From assembly GCA_012845835.1 (NCBI GenBank), contig JABAKD010000003.1, positions 4,143,171-4,207,170 of the forward strand: 64,000 nucleotides of DNA, given 5' to 3'. Numbering within the stretch: the stretch's first letter is position 1; every line of letters begins with the position of its first letter. Of this stretch, positions 9,895-21,690 are shown piece by piece. The DNA is from Undaria pinnatifida. Its lineage: Eukaryota; Sar; Phaeophyceae; Laminariales; Alariaceae. The notes under the pieces are model-generated. The model had not been told where the DNA came from, did no database searches, and saw only the letters and a program-made list of their open reading frames with translations. The position numbers were made by a program, and so were the translations under genes.

Positions 9895-10846
9895 CCTTTT
9901 GACCACGCACTAGACTTTAGCGGTGAGATAATAACGCGCGAAAAAGCCACTTCCGCGATTAAAACACATCAAGGCCCTCCAAAAAGTCGGGCATCTGCGT
10001 AGACTTCACAGTGTGACAGTGGTGATGCTAGTGAATGAATAGATATGTTAAAAACGGTGACAGGATGAAGAATCGAAAGCACAAACGGAGAGACGGGCAC
10101 CTTTACAAATCCAACGGACATCTGTATTGCAAGTGTAACTGATATACATCCAACTCCGACGTTGGAGACAAAGCGACCCAACCGGCCGGCTCCGTCATCA
10201 GAAAGAGGGGGTGCGCAATGTCGTCCCCTCCGCGTGTAGATATCCTCCTTACTCCCTTCCGAAAATGCCACTACTACTGAAACTCACGACAATCGCATGT
10301 TCGTTTCGGGGAAAAGAGAAAACAAAAAAGAGATTGCCAGATGCACGCTATTTATACCATACCAGCAACTGCACTGAATACAATAAAAAATATCAACACG
10401 GTGTACCTACCGAACATAGTTGAGGACAGACACAATAGCCGAAAGACAAAAAAAGGTATAAACACACCGAAAATAACATAGTGTAGCATACACCCCGCCG
10501 CATGATGTGATACAAGAATTAGAGCCTCAAGAGGCCTTAAAATAAGATTTTTTCAAGTGACGTCGCGAACCGTAAGGGAAACACAGCTTCAACATACACA
10601 CCCAAAATCGGAAAACGCACGCAGCTGTAGACAAGCTGACCCTCCCCCAAACCCGTCCCGTCCTTGTAGGGGTGCCAGGGTCTATGATCGTATGGACTAC
10701 TACATACATGACAAGACACGAACATTACAACCCCCCCCCACTTCCCGCAAAAAACAGAGCAAACATCCCCTCCCTCCCTAGGAATACATAAACATTATTT
10801 CAGCCCCGAAATAGCCAAGAACAAGAACTCTGAGTCTCCGCATCAC
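9895..10846. other. Intergenic or intron of the 11 kb candidate gene
   Basis: If the minus-strand exon at 10847-11451 is real, this is downstream of its donor site. On the minus strand a C/T-rich stretch near 10305-10330 leads to TTTCAG (10284-10279), followed by about 24 nt and a GTAAGG donor. This is a possible micro-exon, not proven. C-runs occur at 10729-10740. Confidence 0.3.
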
Positions 10847-11451
10847 CTGGAAGAAGGCGCCACCATGCCCCCATGCAGCTGTCCCGCTGCGCCCCCCTTC
10901 GCCCCCTTCGATGCCGGCGGTGGTGGTAGTCCCTCCGCGCCCGCGCCCCCCGCCCCCACATCCCCCGCATACCCCCCTCCCCCTTTAGAAGCCGCCTTCC
11001 CCATTCGACCTCCCCCCCCGGCAGTTCTTTGGCCTGCGCCTCCGACAATATCAAAACCCAGGGCGGGTTTTCCCGTTGGGCCGTTGTGTCCCCCGCCAGC
11101 CAGCTTTCCGTTGCTGCTGAGCGCCGCGGTCGCTGCGTACGCGCTTCCGTTTCCCTGGCTGCTGTTGTTGTTGACGTTGTGGTTTAATCCGCTGGTGCTA
11201 CCGCCGCCCCCACCGTGGGTGGTTACGCTGTTACCCCCCCCCCCGCCACCACCACCGCCTCCGCTGTTAACGTGGTTGTTTCTATTCTTAGCGGAGGTGC
11301 TGCTGTTACCGTTGTGCGAGCTGCTGCTGGTTCCCGTGGTCGTCGCGTGTGGCGTGGTGGTGGTAGTCGTGCCGCTGCTGCTGCTGCTGCTGCTGCTGTC
11401 CCTGCCTCCCAACCCTCGCACATTCTTGAATTGCTTCAGAAGCCCTTTCAT
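10847..11451 (-). CDS. Candidate first exon of an unrecognised Ser/Gly/Asn-rich protein
   Basis: An ATG at 11451-11449 opens 201 codons, ending at a possible CAG|GTGATG donor (exon end 10847) just before a TGA. The N-terminus MKGLLKQFKNVRGLGGRD is basic and amphipathic. It is followed by low-complexity Ser, Thr, Gly and Asn tracts, then a better-mixed part (KPALGFDIVGGAGQRT, RMGKAASKGG). The segment is far richer in G+C than its flanks, and the opposite frame is only its Pro-rich shadow. A short basic MKG start followed by a Ser-rich tail recalls N-termini of fungal-type PP2A B56 subunits, but that is a weak resemblance I would not name on. Alternatively it is GC-rich noncoding DNA with fortuitous frames. 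No TATA or other promoter signal is evident. Confidence 0.35.
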
Positions 11452-12189
11452 GCTGTGACCACCAATGGCTGCGCTGTTGGCGGGAACCGCGGATATCCTC
11501 CACGGAGTCCCAAAACGTTCGTAGCTTCTAAGCTAAAAATATCCCCGCACCACCTCCCACGCCCACCCAACCCCTCCCTCACACGCTCGCCTCCCTCCTT
11601 CCAAAAAAGCCTTTGCGGCCCCTGAAACCCCAGGTTATCTGGCGTGCGCTTCGAACCCTCCTTATGGCTGTGATTCCGAAACGGCTACACCGTAGGTCCT
11701 TGCCCGAGTTTCCCGGGTTTCCTGAAAAGGAGAAAATGCTAATGGTGGGCGGGACCGCCTCTGCACTGTACGAGGGTGTTGACAGCCGTGAGGCGTCGTC
11801 GAGGGGGGTGGGGGGGGGGGGCAGGAGGGCAGAACGGCCGGCCGACGGCGAGAGAAGAAAACAAGAGAAGTCCATCGGATGATGATGGGGGAAACAAATA
11901 AGTAAACGAAACAACGTCAAGCCAAAACTGTTTGTTGCTGCTATATCACACCAATAGCTGTTGTATCCTATTAACCAGCATTCCTTAAAGCCACGCCAGG
12001 TTCCACAGATGCTCCCACTAGTTGAGAGTAAAGCAAAGCCTTTTCGGGGGAGAATACTACAGGCACTGCGAGTACTGAAAGGATTTCATATTGCGAACAC
12101 TCGCAGTGGTACAAGGTTCCAATCACGGAATACGTTACTCGTACCACGTTGTCATACCCAAACAGCGATCAGGGCCAAGAAGACGACGG
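11452..12189. other. GC-rich upstream region of the candidate exon, then intergenic
   Basis: Up to about 11880 the DNA stays GC-rich with C-runs and may hold the 5' UTR or promoter of the minus-strand exon. Several frames are open by composition and none is recognised. From 11880 it is ordinary intergenic DNA. Confidence 0.3.
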
Positions 12190-12560
12190 CAGGCACGGGA
12201 ACGATTGGGTAACGCGAACGGTAACGGTAACGGGAACAGTCGGTAACGGGAACAGTCGGTAACGGTAACGGTAACGGTCAGCAGTTGCATTGACGAGAAC
12301 GGTCGGTAACGGCTTCGGTAACGGGAACAGGGGCGGTAACGTGGCGGTAGCGGAAATGGTAATGGTAACGGTATCAGGTTGAAGCTCAAACTGTGCGGTA
12401 ACGGTAACCATCGCAAACGGTAACGGTACGGGTTTCGCTAACAGGAACGACGGGGAACAGTTTCGTTGACGGGAACGGTCGGCAACAGGTTCAGTAACAG
12501 GAACTATACCGGTAACGTTACCGCAAGGGCAAAGGTGGCGGCAACGTGTAACGGTAAAGG
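12190..12560 (+). repeat. GGTAACGG/GGGAACAG hexamer-like array
   Basis: Long run of GGTAAC, GGGAAC and CGGTAACGG words with drift. It is the reverse complement of the GTTACCG arrays at 8470 and 9525. Confidence 0.8.
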
Positions 12561-12638
12561 TAGCAGCAAATGGGTCAATTTAGAGCAAACTCTTTCGCGA
12601 CTTCAGGAAGAATCGTCGCAAAATAAATCGCAGGTCAA

Positions 12639-12975
12639 AGCATCGACAGCACAAAGCAGCCTGTGCTGCCGGGGCGAGGTATGAGTTCGAAACCCCCCGA
12701 GTGCGTACTCGAATGAATTCGGGGGGGCTTTTTCTTGCGCACAAATTGACTTGCGGAAAACGCGAGAGCGTGAGCTAGCAACACTCGCTTAAAAATCGAC
12801 GAGCAGTGGGATTGCTGAACCCTATGCGCGATAAAAATTGAAGGCAAGAACCGGGGAGGGGAAGGGACGACACCTGTGACCACGGCTTATCCAGAAGCTG
12901 GAAAGTAGAAGTGTGCGGGAAAAAAAAAAAAAAGTGCAACAAACAACAGATTGCAGCATCGACAACACAAAGCAG
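12639..12975 (+). mobile_element. SINE-D (tRNA-derived), + strand copy with 21-bp target duplication
   Basis: The element spans 12660-12954. A tRNA-like head has the B-box word GAGTTCGAAACC (12683). It is followed by the family body (CACAAATTGACTTGCGGAAA, GACGAGCAGTGGGATTGCTG), the core CACCTGTGACCACGGCTTAT and a poly(A) run at 12919-12933. It is flanked by AGCATCGACAGCACAAAGCAG and AGCATCGACAACACAAAGCAG, minus one base each to keep within 20; full positions are 12639-12659 and 12955-12975, one mismatch in 21. About 20 nt separate the A-run from the second repeat. The A-box end is truncated or decayed. Confidence 0.8.
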
Positions 12976-15224
12976 ATACAGCTGACGGAGTGGGGCGTGT
13001 GCCGGGAACTGCGACGTAAGGAGCTGCGTCGCACGCGCGCAACATGGTGATGGTTGCCCTGCTGCACGCTCTGAGGAGACCGCGGATGAGACCGCACTTA
13101 CCGCTTTTTTTCGTCGTTACAGCTGGTAACGGTCAACTAGGGGCTCAAGCTGGTTGACTAAAAGTCGCCAAACAGAAATTAGTTGGCAAGGCAATACAGC
13201 AGTTCCTTTCCAGGCAAGACAAGCAGTCGTAACTCCTTGCAGTACAGCAACTTGCGGGAAACCTGCGCTTTTGTACTTGGCCGTGCGTTTGAGACTCGCA
13301 ACATGTTTACAAACGGAGTTGAAACGCTACGTCGGTTAGTTGACGTATTTCGCCATCCAGCCAACAATTTGATCCTCGCAATGCGGTTCCTACCGAGAAA
13401 AGGACTAAGTCGGTTTGGGAGGGGTCCCAAACTGAGAACCTGAGAAAAAAAGCACCTCTCGTTAGACGTCCTTCGCCACCCAGCTAAAGCCTTGGTACCA
13501 GGTATCCGTCAAGCCCAGCCAAATCACAGGACCCTATCGGGATCCACATATATGCAGATAGTACGCCGAAAAGAGACGAGTGCGACCTAACCAAGCGCCT
13601 ATATAGAACGAGCGTGCAGCCGTACGACTCGAGTATCTCCACGCTTCACGCGAGTCTCCCCACAGCTACTTACACTGCAGTCTGGATGCATCTCCTACCG
13701 CAACACCCCTGCTCTATTCGTGGGGCCGATGCCGTGACCGTTCATATTCGACAACGGTTCTGTGCAGCCCCAGAGAAGGGTGAATACAAGGACATACAGC
13801 AGTAGGACGGGCCCCACAGCAAGGCCGTGGTGTGCCAGCGCAATGTGACCGCCTTATATGGGGAAGCTGTCTTATTCGTTCCGGGTTATCAGTGCAATTC
13901 CCCAGTCACGCCAAGCGACATTGACCGCCGTGTATCGGGGTGCCGCCTTACTCAGACCGCCTTATTGGGGGACCCCTACTGTACGAGGAAACAAGCCCAA
14001 GAACAAAGAAAACTTAATCCCAACCTTGAACCCCAAACCCAAACCCCCAATCCCGACCCCAACGCCAACCCCGACTATTTAATAGAGGTGAAATAATACA
14101 TTCAACGCGCGCTGCCGCTGCAGGCAGTGCTGCTCAGCCGCGGTGCCGCTGCGTTGTGAAAAACAGCGCTTGCTGGTCACTAGGTTGGCGGATCGTTCGC
14201 GAATCATAAGCGTCGCAGCCTCACCCCCCTCCCCCCGTAGCCCCGTATGTACCTCCCTTCCCAACCCAACTCGATCCCGAACAAAACAACGCCGACACAT
14301 CGGAGGAGTAAATCCGAAATTTTCAGAAAAGGTTCAGCTTTCTAACGCATGTGTCGAAATGTCGTCGAGGAGACGCGATCAACGCCTCTTAGACACCACA
14401 AACAGAACAACAAGAGGTAGTGATCATGCTACCGTCGAACATATCATACGTATTTGACCATTAATTGTATACCAGGTACATATAGCAGCATTACACCAGC
14501 AAGAGCACTGCAATGATGTATTTAGTACCCAGTACAATCGGAAAGCAGGTTACATGAAATCGCACACCAGTACCAATTGTAGATAGCTTGAAAGCAGCAC
14601 GACTTGAAAACAGTTGAAAGCTGCACGAGCAATGTATACCCTGGTATTGAGCAGCAACAGCCTTCAGCAGCAGCCTTTAGGCTAAAGAAAAATCTCCAAG
14701 CCGGTGAACCGAATCGTCAAATCGAGAATATCTTAGCCTTGACAGAGAGGCTAGGGGTTAATATATACGCTAATACCACGTACTGGTCTAATTAATAGTA
14801 CCCTGGTAATACGTATAGTAATAGTATTCTGCTATTGGGATTATTAATAGCAATATAAGCAATACATTAACACTCAGTGATGGATTTGTGCCTCATCTTC
14901 TGTTGTTGTTGCTGCTGTTGCCGCCACTACCGCCACTAGAAGAGATGATGGTGGTGATGGAAGTGGTGGAGGTGGTGCCAGCGGCGGTGCTTTACCGAGG
15001 GTCCGGAGGAATCCTATCGAGCTGAGACAACGGGCCATCAGAAACCCCTCAATACTTGAATCCGAAACTCTACTTTCATGACTCGGGAGTACAAGCATGT
15101 TGCGTACCCTGATATTTCGAGTATAGGCACGCAGGTCAGGCAATCGCCTGCGTCGGGAAGATATCGTAAGGAAGCGGCTCACGACAACTGCTACCGGCAC
15201 ATGGCCTTGACGGACTTTCAAGGT
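12976..15224. other. Intergenic, no gene supported
   Basis: 13000-13090 shares a short block with 53480-53550 (CATGGT..TG....CTG.TGCACGCT). 13327-13355 and 13467-13490 share a 'TTCGCCA.CCAGC.AA' block. 14010-14075 is C/A-rich. 14790-14870 is AT-rich with TAATAGTA words. Frames of 80-100 codons here show no recognisable domain. Confidence 0.45.
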
Positions 15225-15262
15225 GTTCATATATGTGTGTGTGTTCTTCACATTAATATATA
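15225..15262 (-). mobile_element. Family F tail fragment
   Basis: 'TGTGTGTGTTCTTCACATTAA' less one base equals the F tail border at 2456-2476. Nothing further of the element is recognised. Confidence 0.4.
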
Positions 15263-17889
15263 AAAATCAGCGGTGTCTGAGCGGTCCACTAATACCTTTA
15301 CAACGAACCAATAGCTAGCTACCAATAGCAGGGTACTTCTGCCTGTTACTGCTGCTGTACCAGTGCAGTACCAGAGGTAAAAACAACTTGGTATTACCAC
15401 CAGGTACGTAAGAGTTGGCGAAACGCGGACTGCCGTGATAACGGTAATATACTGCGGCTTTCCATACTTTTCATACTGCGCCGAAAAAACAAGTTGACAT
15501 AAATGCTTGTCCTGGAAATAATAATCAAGCCGAAGGGCTTTTAACTTGAAAATATTATGGACGGCGCGAGTACGTATGATAAGGAGCAGGCTTGACACAA
15601 CAAAGCTCAACATTGTTATCGCAAAAAAATAGGTACACAATCCAATATCCGAACGCACAAGACAAATGCGACACTATTAGCAGGTGATTGGGAGGCCTAT
15701 AATATACGAAGACAAAAAGACAAAAAATGACAATAAAATTAGTTTTGGAAACGACATTTGATTATACGATATACGACAAAAAAGAAATCTAGGTCTGCGA
15801 TCGAGACATCATCACGATCGTATCCCGAGCCGACGTGGAGCCGTACGAGAGCCTGTCTGATACCAGGAGCACCCCCGGCCGTACCGGGCTGTGTAGATCG
15901 AGGGGAACGCCCGAACCTCGCAAGCAACTTGACACTCTGAGCCACGATATACGTGCTGCACGCCGTAGCAAAAGCTCAAACCTCGGATCATCGCTGTTGT
16001 GCACAACATCTTGCTTTTCTTTCAGTCAACACACAAGCCCCGGCTAAAATGGCCTTGAAAAGAGTTTTAGCGGCACAATAATCGACTTGGTCCCTCTAGA
16101 GCACCAACCGAGAAACGAGCTTAGAAGCCTGGTGCGGCACCCCAACGGCGACAGCACAAGCACATGACATCCCTCCAACGTAACCCACATATAGAAGGGT
16201 CCTTGGCTTGCGTTCAAGCTACGAGGGACTGGTGCTATCTCTTAGGCATCGCAAGGATAGATTGTTAATTGCCTCACCAAAGTGACGATGTTGACCTGAT
16301 ATTATCATCGTAGACTACGTAAGTAAAGTGTGGAAATCATTTTATTTTTTGGCGCGACGAGATCCGGGTCTATTCTTGATGCTTGTTGCTTGCGGTCGTA
16401 CCTCGTTGCCTCTCGGTACCAACGGAGACCAGCCACCCGATCCCCCGGCACGCCGACGCGCCCCAGTCGCCAAGCCCGAGGAATGCGTGCGGTCTCCTTC
16501 CCACCCTCGCAAACGCTTGCACTCGAACGGACCAAACAGGGTGTCTCTTGCAGTGTGATAGTTTTGTCCTTCTTCTGCTCCCCTGCCCCAGTTCTGTCCT
16601 GTTTATTTTCGGGAGAGAACCTTGGGATGCTCCTCCAATTGGGTCGCCCAGCTAGATCTCAAGAGGGGTGGTCGGGGCGTTCCACTCGCTCAGAATTAAA
16701 GCGATGGATCGACGTAGGGGGGGTGCGCGGTCGACACCTAGTCTCTTGACTGTTTCGGGCAAGACTTCTCTCGGCCGCCAGAGCAAAGACGGGGTACCTT
16801 GGCAAACGCCTCCAAATTATTGCAGGGGGTATGTCGTTTGATATCCCCTGCGACAGGTGTTCCAGGTGATCATTCGTCAAAAAGAGAAAGGTGAGCAACT
16901 CTGCGATGCCCTCCTGGCTAGCTTTTGTGCCCGTTGCCGTGAGAGTAGTCGAGACTCTCGTTTCCATCTAGAGGTGGTGTGTCTCTCGTGCTTGCAGTGT
17001 GCATTTCGTTTTGCTTTGGTCACCTTGAGTCAGGAACTCGAGAGGTGGTCATGGCGGAAAGTAGGCGGACACTACAATAATACGTGCCTTAGGCGAGGTG
17101 TGGATTGTGTGCAAACGAACACAGACGCCCACAGCCACACCCAGCCAGCCCTGGTACATATGCTGGGTGAGATGCTCTATATCTGCAATCGAAATTCTGC
17201 ATTGTTGTCGACCTATGCTGTGCTAGGTATACGTACGGCAGTACGATCTATGGTCACCAAGGAACCCCTCTGTCGCCGCATGCCCGCCGCATGCATATAA
17301 TATTGCGTGCGGTCGTACACGTATATTCTGCTGCTGCGAGTCGTAGAAACGCATAGCACAGGCTTGGCAAAGGCTCGATAGCCACATCATCGGCCCAACG
17401 CTACCCAACTGCGACATGCACATGGCAGTCCGAAAGCGTCTAGAGGGGCGTTCCGCCTGTGCATCTCCCCCACCGTGCTGTCCAGCTGCTATGGGAACAC
17501 TGCTGCTGCTTGCTTGCGAAAAAGGTCGTTTCTTGGTACCAACAGGAGTACGGGTAGAGTTCATTCGAAAAAATATCGTACGAGAAGAAAATCACTTGGG
17601 TACTCTATGCCCTAGGCCGTACTGGCTCGGATTATGGAGGGGCCTGTACTTGTGTCTATTTTCGTCTGTCGTTTTCATTTGCAACATCAAAACCAAAGTG
17701 AATTTCTTCCCTATGTGCGCAACAGACATTAAGAATCAGTATTGATTGCATACGAGTATGAGCAGCGTCTATTAATTGATGTTAAAATAGAATTGCCGTT
17801 GGATGTTGAGCGTTTTGGGTTTTGCTCGTACGTAGATGGTTTACGTTGGAAATTAGCAGGAAATTAGCAGGAAATTAGCAGACTGGAAA
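15263..17889. other. Intergenic, weak coding hints only
   Basis: A 136-codon minus frame at 15248-15658 is hydrophobic but AT-rich and without a motif. At 16703 an ATG opens a 45-codon frame (MDRRRGGARSTPSLLTVSGK...) that meets a GTATGT donor-like site near 16829; no convincing next exon was found. 17862-17885 has three GGAAATTAGCA units. Confidence 0.35.
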
Positions 17890-17914
17890 TTAGTGATATC
17901 GTATGATACAAGTA

Positions 17915-18032
17915 GTAGTAGTAGTAGTGCTATGCTGCTGTCGTGTCATTTTTGTGTTTTTTTGCTCGTCACTTTTTACTTTCCAGCTTTTTCATTACCC
18001 TTGAGCGTCCTTCTGGACCAGCGCGGCCAGAT
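17915..18032 (+). repeat. Short AGT microsatellite and T-rich flank
   Basis: Six AGT units at 17912-17929 followed by T-rich DNA that merges with the tail of the adjacent SINE-D copy. Confidence 0.6.
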
Positions 18033-18355
18033 GTCGCTCCTTTTTTTTCTTCTTTTTTTCTCCTCACACTTCTGCTTTCCAGCTTCTGGACAAGCCGTGG
18101 TCACAGGTGTCGTCCCTTCTTCCCCCCGGTTCTTGCCTTCAATTTTTGTCGCGCATAGGGTTCAGCAATCCCACTGCTCGTCGATTTTTCATCGAGTGTT
18201 GCTAGCTCACGCTCTCGCGCTTTCCGCAAGTCAATTTGTGCACAAGAAAAAGACCCCACGAATTTTACCGAGTTTGCACCCGGTGCCGGCTCGAACTCAC
18301 GAAACTGGCCTATACAGGGCTCGAAGATAACCTGATACGCCCCCGGGGCGACCGG
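18033..18355 (-). mobile_element. SINE-D, minus-strand copy
   Basis: Read on the minus strand: head with CCGGTCGCCCCGGGGGCGTA, B box GAGTTCGAGCC (18289), body words as in the 28.7 kb copy, core CACCTGTGACCACGGCTTGT and an A-rich tail (T-runs 18040-18060). It appears nearly full length. Confidence 0.8.
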
Positions 18356-18985
18356 GCGTTCCTTATCCTCCCTCGGTAATCGGTACGTATGGTACGATAT
18401 TATTTGAATGTTTAATGTTATCATGATAACATCATACCTGGTATCATATTATTAAAGTACACTACTTGTATAATACTGGAGTACTATAGATATGATATGA
18501 TATCTACTACCTGGTACCTGGTATTACTCTTGTACGGAGTATTATTTTTGCCCTCCGACAATATAGCGTATATCGTATCGTATCGTATCATACCATATCA
18601 TATCATGTACCTGGTAGATTCCAGGTCGTAGGGGATCGGAATGTGTTGGAAGTCGAAACTTGAAAAGTTAATCGCCAACTTGACCTCTTTTTCGTTTTGC
18701 AATTTGACCATTTTCAAAACTGGACCAAGGTGTCGATTCTGGCACGTCTCAAAGCTCTACGTACCGTATGCGATTACTATCGCTATGAAAAAGGTAGACT
18801 ATATCATTAGCGTCGACTACTCAACACCGCTTGATAATAGCTTATGCAAGTGTTTTCAATGATATATGGGCGATTGGCGATACTACAAACTACAAAATAC
18901 CGGCATTCTGTGCTGTCTTCGTAAGGTTGCTGGCCGCTGGGCCTTGCATGCTTGCTCCATTATTATCGAAAAAATAATATCTACT
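18356..18985. other. AT-rich intergenic with pentamer repeats
   Basis: 18570-18606 is TATCG/TATCA pentamers and 18490-18510 GATAT words. Otherwise nothing recognised. Confidence 0.5.
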
Positions 18986-19305
18986 GCCGGAACCACTAAT
19001 GTACTGGCTGAGGAGGCTGCCAGTGCTGCGAGTATGATTACCGCTTGCATGCGCCCTTCGATAACGCTGGGAACTCGTCCAAAGAATGCTGTTCAGGATA
19101 TTGTCAATAGTGCTATACTTTCCGTCTTCCGTGAAAAGAGATATGGCTCATACTTTTGTACCAAGTACAGACTCCCACCACGAGTAGGGCTGGACCCTGG
19201 TCCAGTATGTACTGCCAGTAGCGTGTACTGGCTGAAGGAGATGTCAGTGCTGCCTCTGTTTTGACGGCTTTCGTACGTCCTACGATAATGCTAAACACCG
19301 GCCGG
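18986..19305 (+). repeat. Diverged tandem duplication, period about 215 bp
   Basis: TACTGGCTGAGGAGGCTGCC...GCTTGCATGCGCCCTTCG (19002-19065) recurs as TACTGGCTGAAGGAGATGTC...GCTTTCGTACGTCCTACG (19218-19283). A third fragment lies at 19930-19975. Confidence 0.55.
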
Positions 19306-19429
19306 TGCAGACTAGTCGTACGCTTTCCGTGATGCGTGATGAGGGGTAGGTGGACCTGTGGCTTATTCTACAAAAGCTACTATTTGTACGGACCCTGCTC
19401 CAATATGCTCTTATTATAAAAATTAAAAT

Positions 19430-19615
19430 ACACTCCAGCTGTGAGATCGAAGATTTCGTCGAAACTCATCTTTGCAAGCTGTGTGTGATACTCCGATCGC
19501 GCGCATTACGAGTTGTGTGTCCTCATTAAGGATATAGGTCGGCGACTCCCCTTACAACTACAGTGTAGCTATCAGGGTCAACAGTATGATTTTAGTCAGT
19601 CTGTGCGCGGAAACT
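19430..19615 (+). repeat. Family G dispersed repeat, copy 3
   Basis: 'CTCCAGCTGTGAGATCGAAG', 'CTCATCTTTGCAAGCTGTGT' and the downstream blocks AGGATATAGGTCGGCGACTCC and GTCTGTGCGCGGAAAC align with copy 1 (1960-2150). Confidence 0.65.
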
Positions 19616-19689
19616 ACAAAACCCGTTTCTGAGGGGGACAAAATCTGACAGCTGTGAAGGGAAAGGGGGCCTGGTTTTGATCAATAGCG

Positions 19690-19862
19690 AGCGGGTTTGG
19701 AGGGGGGCGGGGGGGGGGGGGGGGGAAAGGGGCAATTTGTGCATGTAAGCTATAAATCCTTTCGAGGGGATAAATCTGACGGTTTTGGCACCAGTATATT
19801 ATTGGGGGCGGGGGGGGGGGGGGGGGGGGGGGGGTTTGGGGGCGGGGGGCGGGGGGGGCAGC
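19690..19862. repeat. G-run cluster
   Basis: Uninterrupted G tracts of up to about 30 (19809-19833), separated by a repeated 'GCTATAAATCCTTTCGAGGGGATAAA' type spacer (19748, 19878). Strong quadruplex potential. Confidence 0.85.
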
Positions 19863-20204
19863 TCAAAATGTGCCTGGAAACTATACATTATTTTGAGGGG
19901 ATAAATGTGACAGTTTGCTCTTATATACGAAGTGCTGCCAGGACGTTGACAGCTTGCGTACGTTCGACGATAACGCCTCAAAAGACAGCGAAAACCCTTT
20001 AAAATTGAGCAACGTAGAGTGAGGCGTACTCGAAAGAGACGAGAGGGGAGAGACGGGGCTATAATATAGACTTGGTCCGTTTTTTCTCGAATTTCTAGAG
20101 CCAACCCAGCACCCCTGCTGAGACCCAGGGAGTTGCCTTAGAAACATGACCTAAATATGTCAACGGTTTTTAGATCCAATGAAGAAGCCAAGTCGCGTAT
20201 AAAC

Positions 20205-20267
20205 GGGCCTCTACGGCAGGGCGCCTCCAGCGGCGCCCTCCGGGGGCGCCTTCGGCGAGAACCCCTC
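20205..20267. repeat. GC-rich GGCGCC inverted words
   Basis: GCGCCTCCAGCGGCGCCCTC and GGGGGCGCCTTCGG resemble (reversed) the GC-rich block inside the hAT element at 36495-36590. Confidence 0.5.
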
Positions 20268-20276
20268 ACTAGCTGA

Positions 20277-20435
20277 TGCGGGTTTTCACGACCAGGCAAT
20301 CATGGCGTGCACTCAGCGCGAATCGCCGTGAGGTGTTCGGCGAGTCGCATAAAAGGGGGGGGGTGAATCCTATATATTTGTTCAGAGCCGGTTGTCAGGC
20401 GGACTTCGGCGCATATTGCACACTTTCTGCCACCA
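20277..20435 (+). repeat. Family L repeat, copy 1
   Basis: GGTTTTCACGACCAGGCA, CGCCGTGAGGTGTTCGGCGA, GTCGCAT and AGGCGGACTTCGGC recur at 37540-37650 and 57445-57590. An 11-bp stem (GCGAATCGCCG / CGGCGAGTCGC) around a TGAGGTGTT loop lies at 20318-20348. Function unknown. Confidence 0.6.
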
Positions 20436-21425
20436 GCCGGGGGGGGGGGGGTGGTGGTCGCTGTTTCGCCGCGACCAGTGCATTGTTTAGATCCAAGGTA
20501 CCAGTATACACCATATTGGGTAGAACTGTCAAGGCCTATTATTAATAATAGCTTCACAAAGCACTGCTATAGGACAGTATGATGAGATAGGATAGCCAGC
20601 CTAATTTGCTGCGAGTGTGACAGGAGTCCTTCCAATGGCTCCCGTGTTTACGCGATGAGTGATGCGAACTCTCCCACTGTCATATGATACGTGGCTGCCA
20701 AATCTCGGGATTTTCACTACTATTAATACCGAGCATTGTTACTCTTAAACTCCGGCAATCCTTTGTGTACTCGTATGCCAGAGGCTCTTAGCTGTGACCC
20801 TTTCACGTACAAAAAGCGGCCGATGTACCACGCACGCAGCTTGCAAAGATGAGTTTCGACCCTAAAAAATTCGAACTCGCAGCTGACGTGTTTAGAATAC
20901 ATTTACAAAAGCTGATGTAAAAGCCATTCTACTACTCATCATCCTACTTCCATGTGCTATGTTCCCAAATAAAGGGGGGGTGCCGTTCTACAAGGAAGGT
21001 AGAAATTGTTATGTACCAGGTACCGTATAAATAATTCATGTTAGGACCTCAAAAACTTTCTGCTACATACGTACCTAGGGTGGGATTGCTCACTATTATT
21101 AATAGTAGCATGCAAGATGCCATCGAGATATTGCCATCGGCGGATTGCTCGGCGTTTGCACCGCCATCCCCGTTACAGAGAACGTCAGCTTGGAATTCGC
21201 CCGGGGGGATGTGTTATCTTGCGCGTCGTAGGGTGGGCGATTCGCATTGTAAACTGTCACGATTGCGATTGTTCGGTCTCGGGTTAGCTAACCCCTTTGA
21301 CCTGGGGTACTGCGGAAGGAGAAGTTGGCCAATACACGGGACCCCTCCAGGGTCGGTGATATCAGCCAGCTCAAACTGCCGAGGTAGGGTTTGGTATTCC
21401 AAGCCAAGCCAAGCTGTACGGTAAA
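20436..21425. other. Intergenic with a G fragment
   Basis: 20835-20905 is family G in minus orientation (CAGCTTGCAAAGATGAGTTT, CTCGCAGCTGACGT). G-run at 20440-20453. No gene recognised. Confidence 0.5.
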
Positions 21426-21690
21426 GATGCATGGTACGATAAGATGTAGGTAGTACTTTTCGCGTGAAATGTATTCTGAACGAACGGCGGTCCTTTAACC
21501 CAAAATCGTCTGAAAAACAGGCCATTTTTTTTTTTGCATGATTATCGATGTGTGCCTAGGCCATGGATTTTTCATCCGGTATGGTGGCGGTTTTGTTTTT
21601 GTCCAAACCGGTTTCGGGAGAGGGGTCTTAAGCTCACAAATTGAAGAACATTTCGGACAAAAACTGGTGCACCTCTATCGTAGCACGCGT
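21426..21690 (+). mobile_element. TIR-C element, copy 1
   Basis: The interior has CCTTTAACCCAAAATCGTC, CATGATTATCGATGTGTGCC, TTCATCCGGTATGGTGGC and GGGAGAGGGGTCTTAAGCTC. The right end is GGTGCACCTCTATCGTAGCA then CGCGT (21665-21690). It is directly followed by a CCCAACCCATAA array to 21730. Confidence 0.75.

Noticed and set aside
10865-11458. 197-codon Pro/Ala/Leu-rich plus frame
   Set aside because: Shadow of the minus-strand candidate exon; composed of its low-complexity tracts in reverse.
12660-12700. A functional tRNA gene
   Set aside because: Only a B box and a partial head; the sequence is repeated with SINE body and poly(A), so it is SINE-D.
16703-16829. 45-codon ATG frame MDRRRGGARSTPSLL with GTATGT donor
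   Set aside because: Protein-like, but acceptor candidates near 16860, 17000 and 17035 gave early stops or unconvincing exons.
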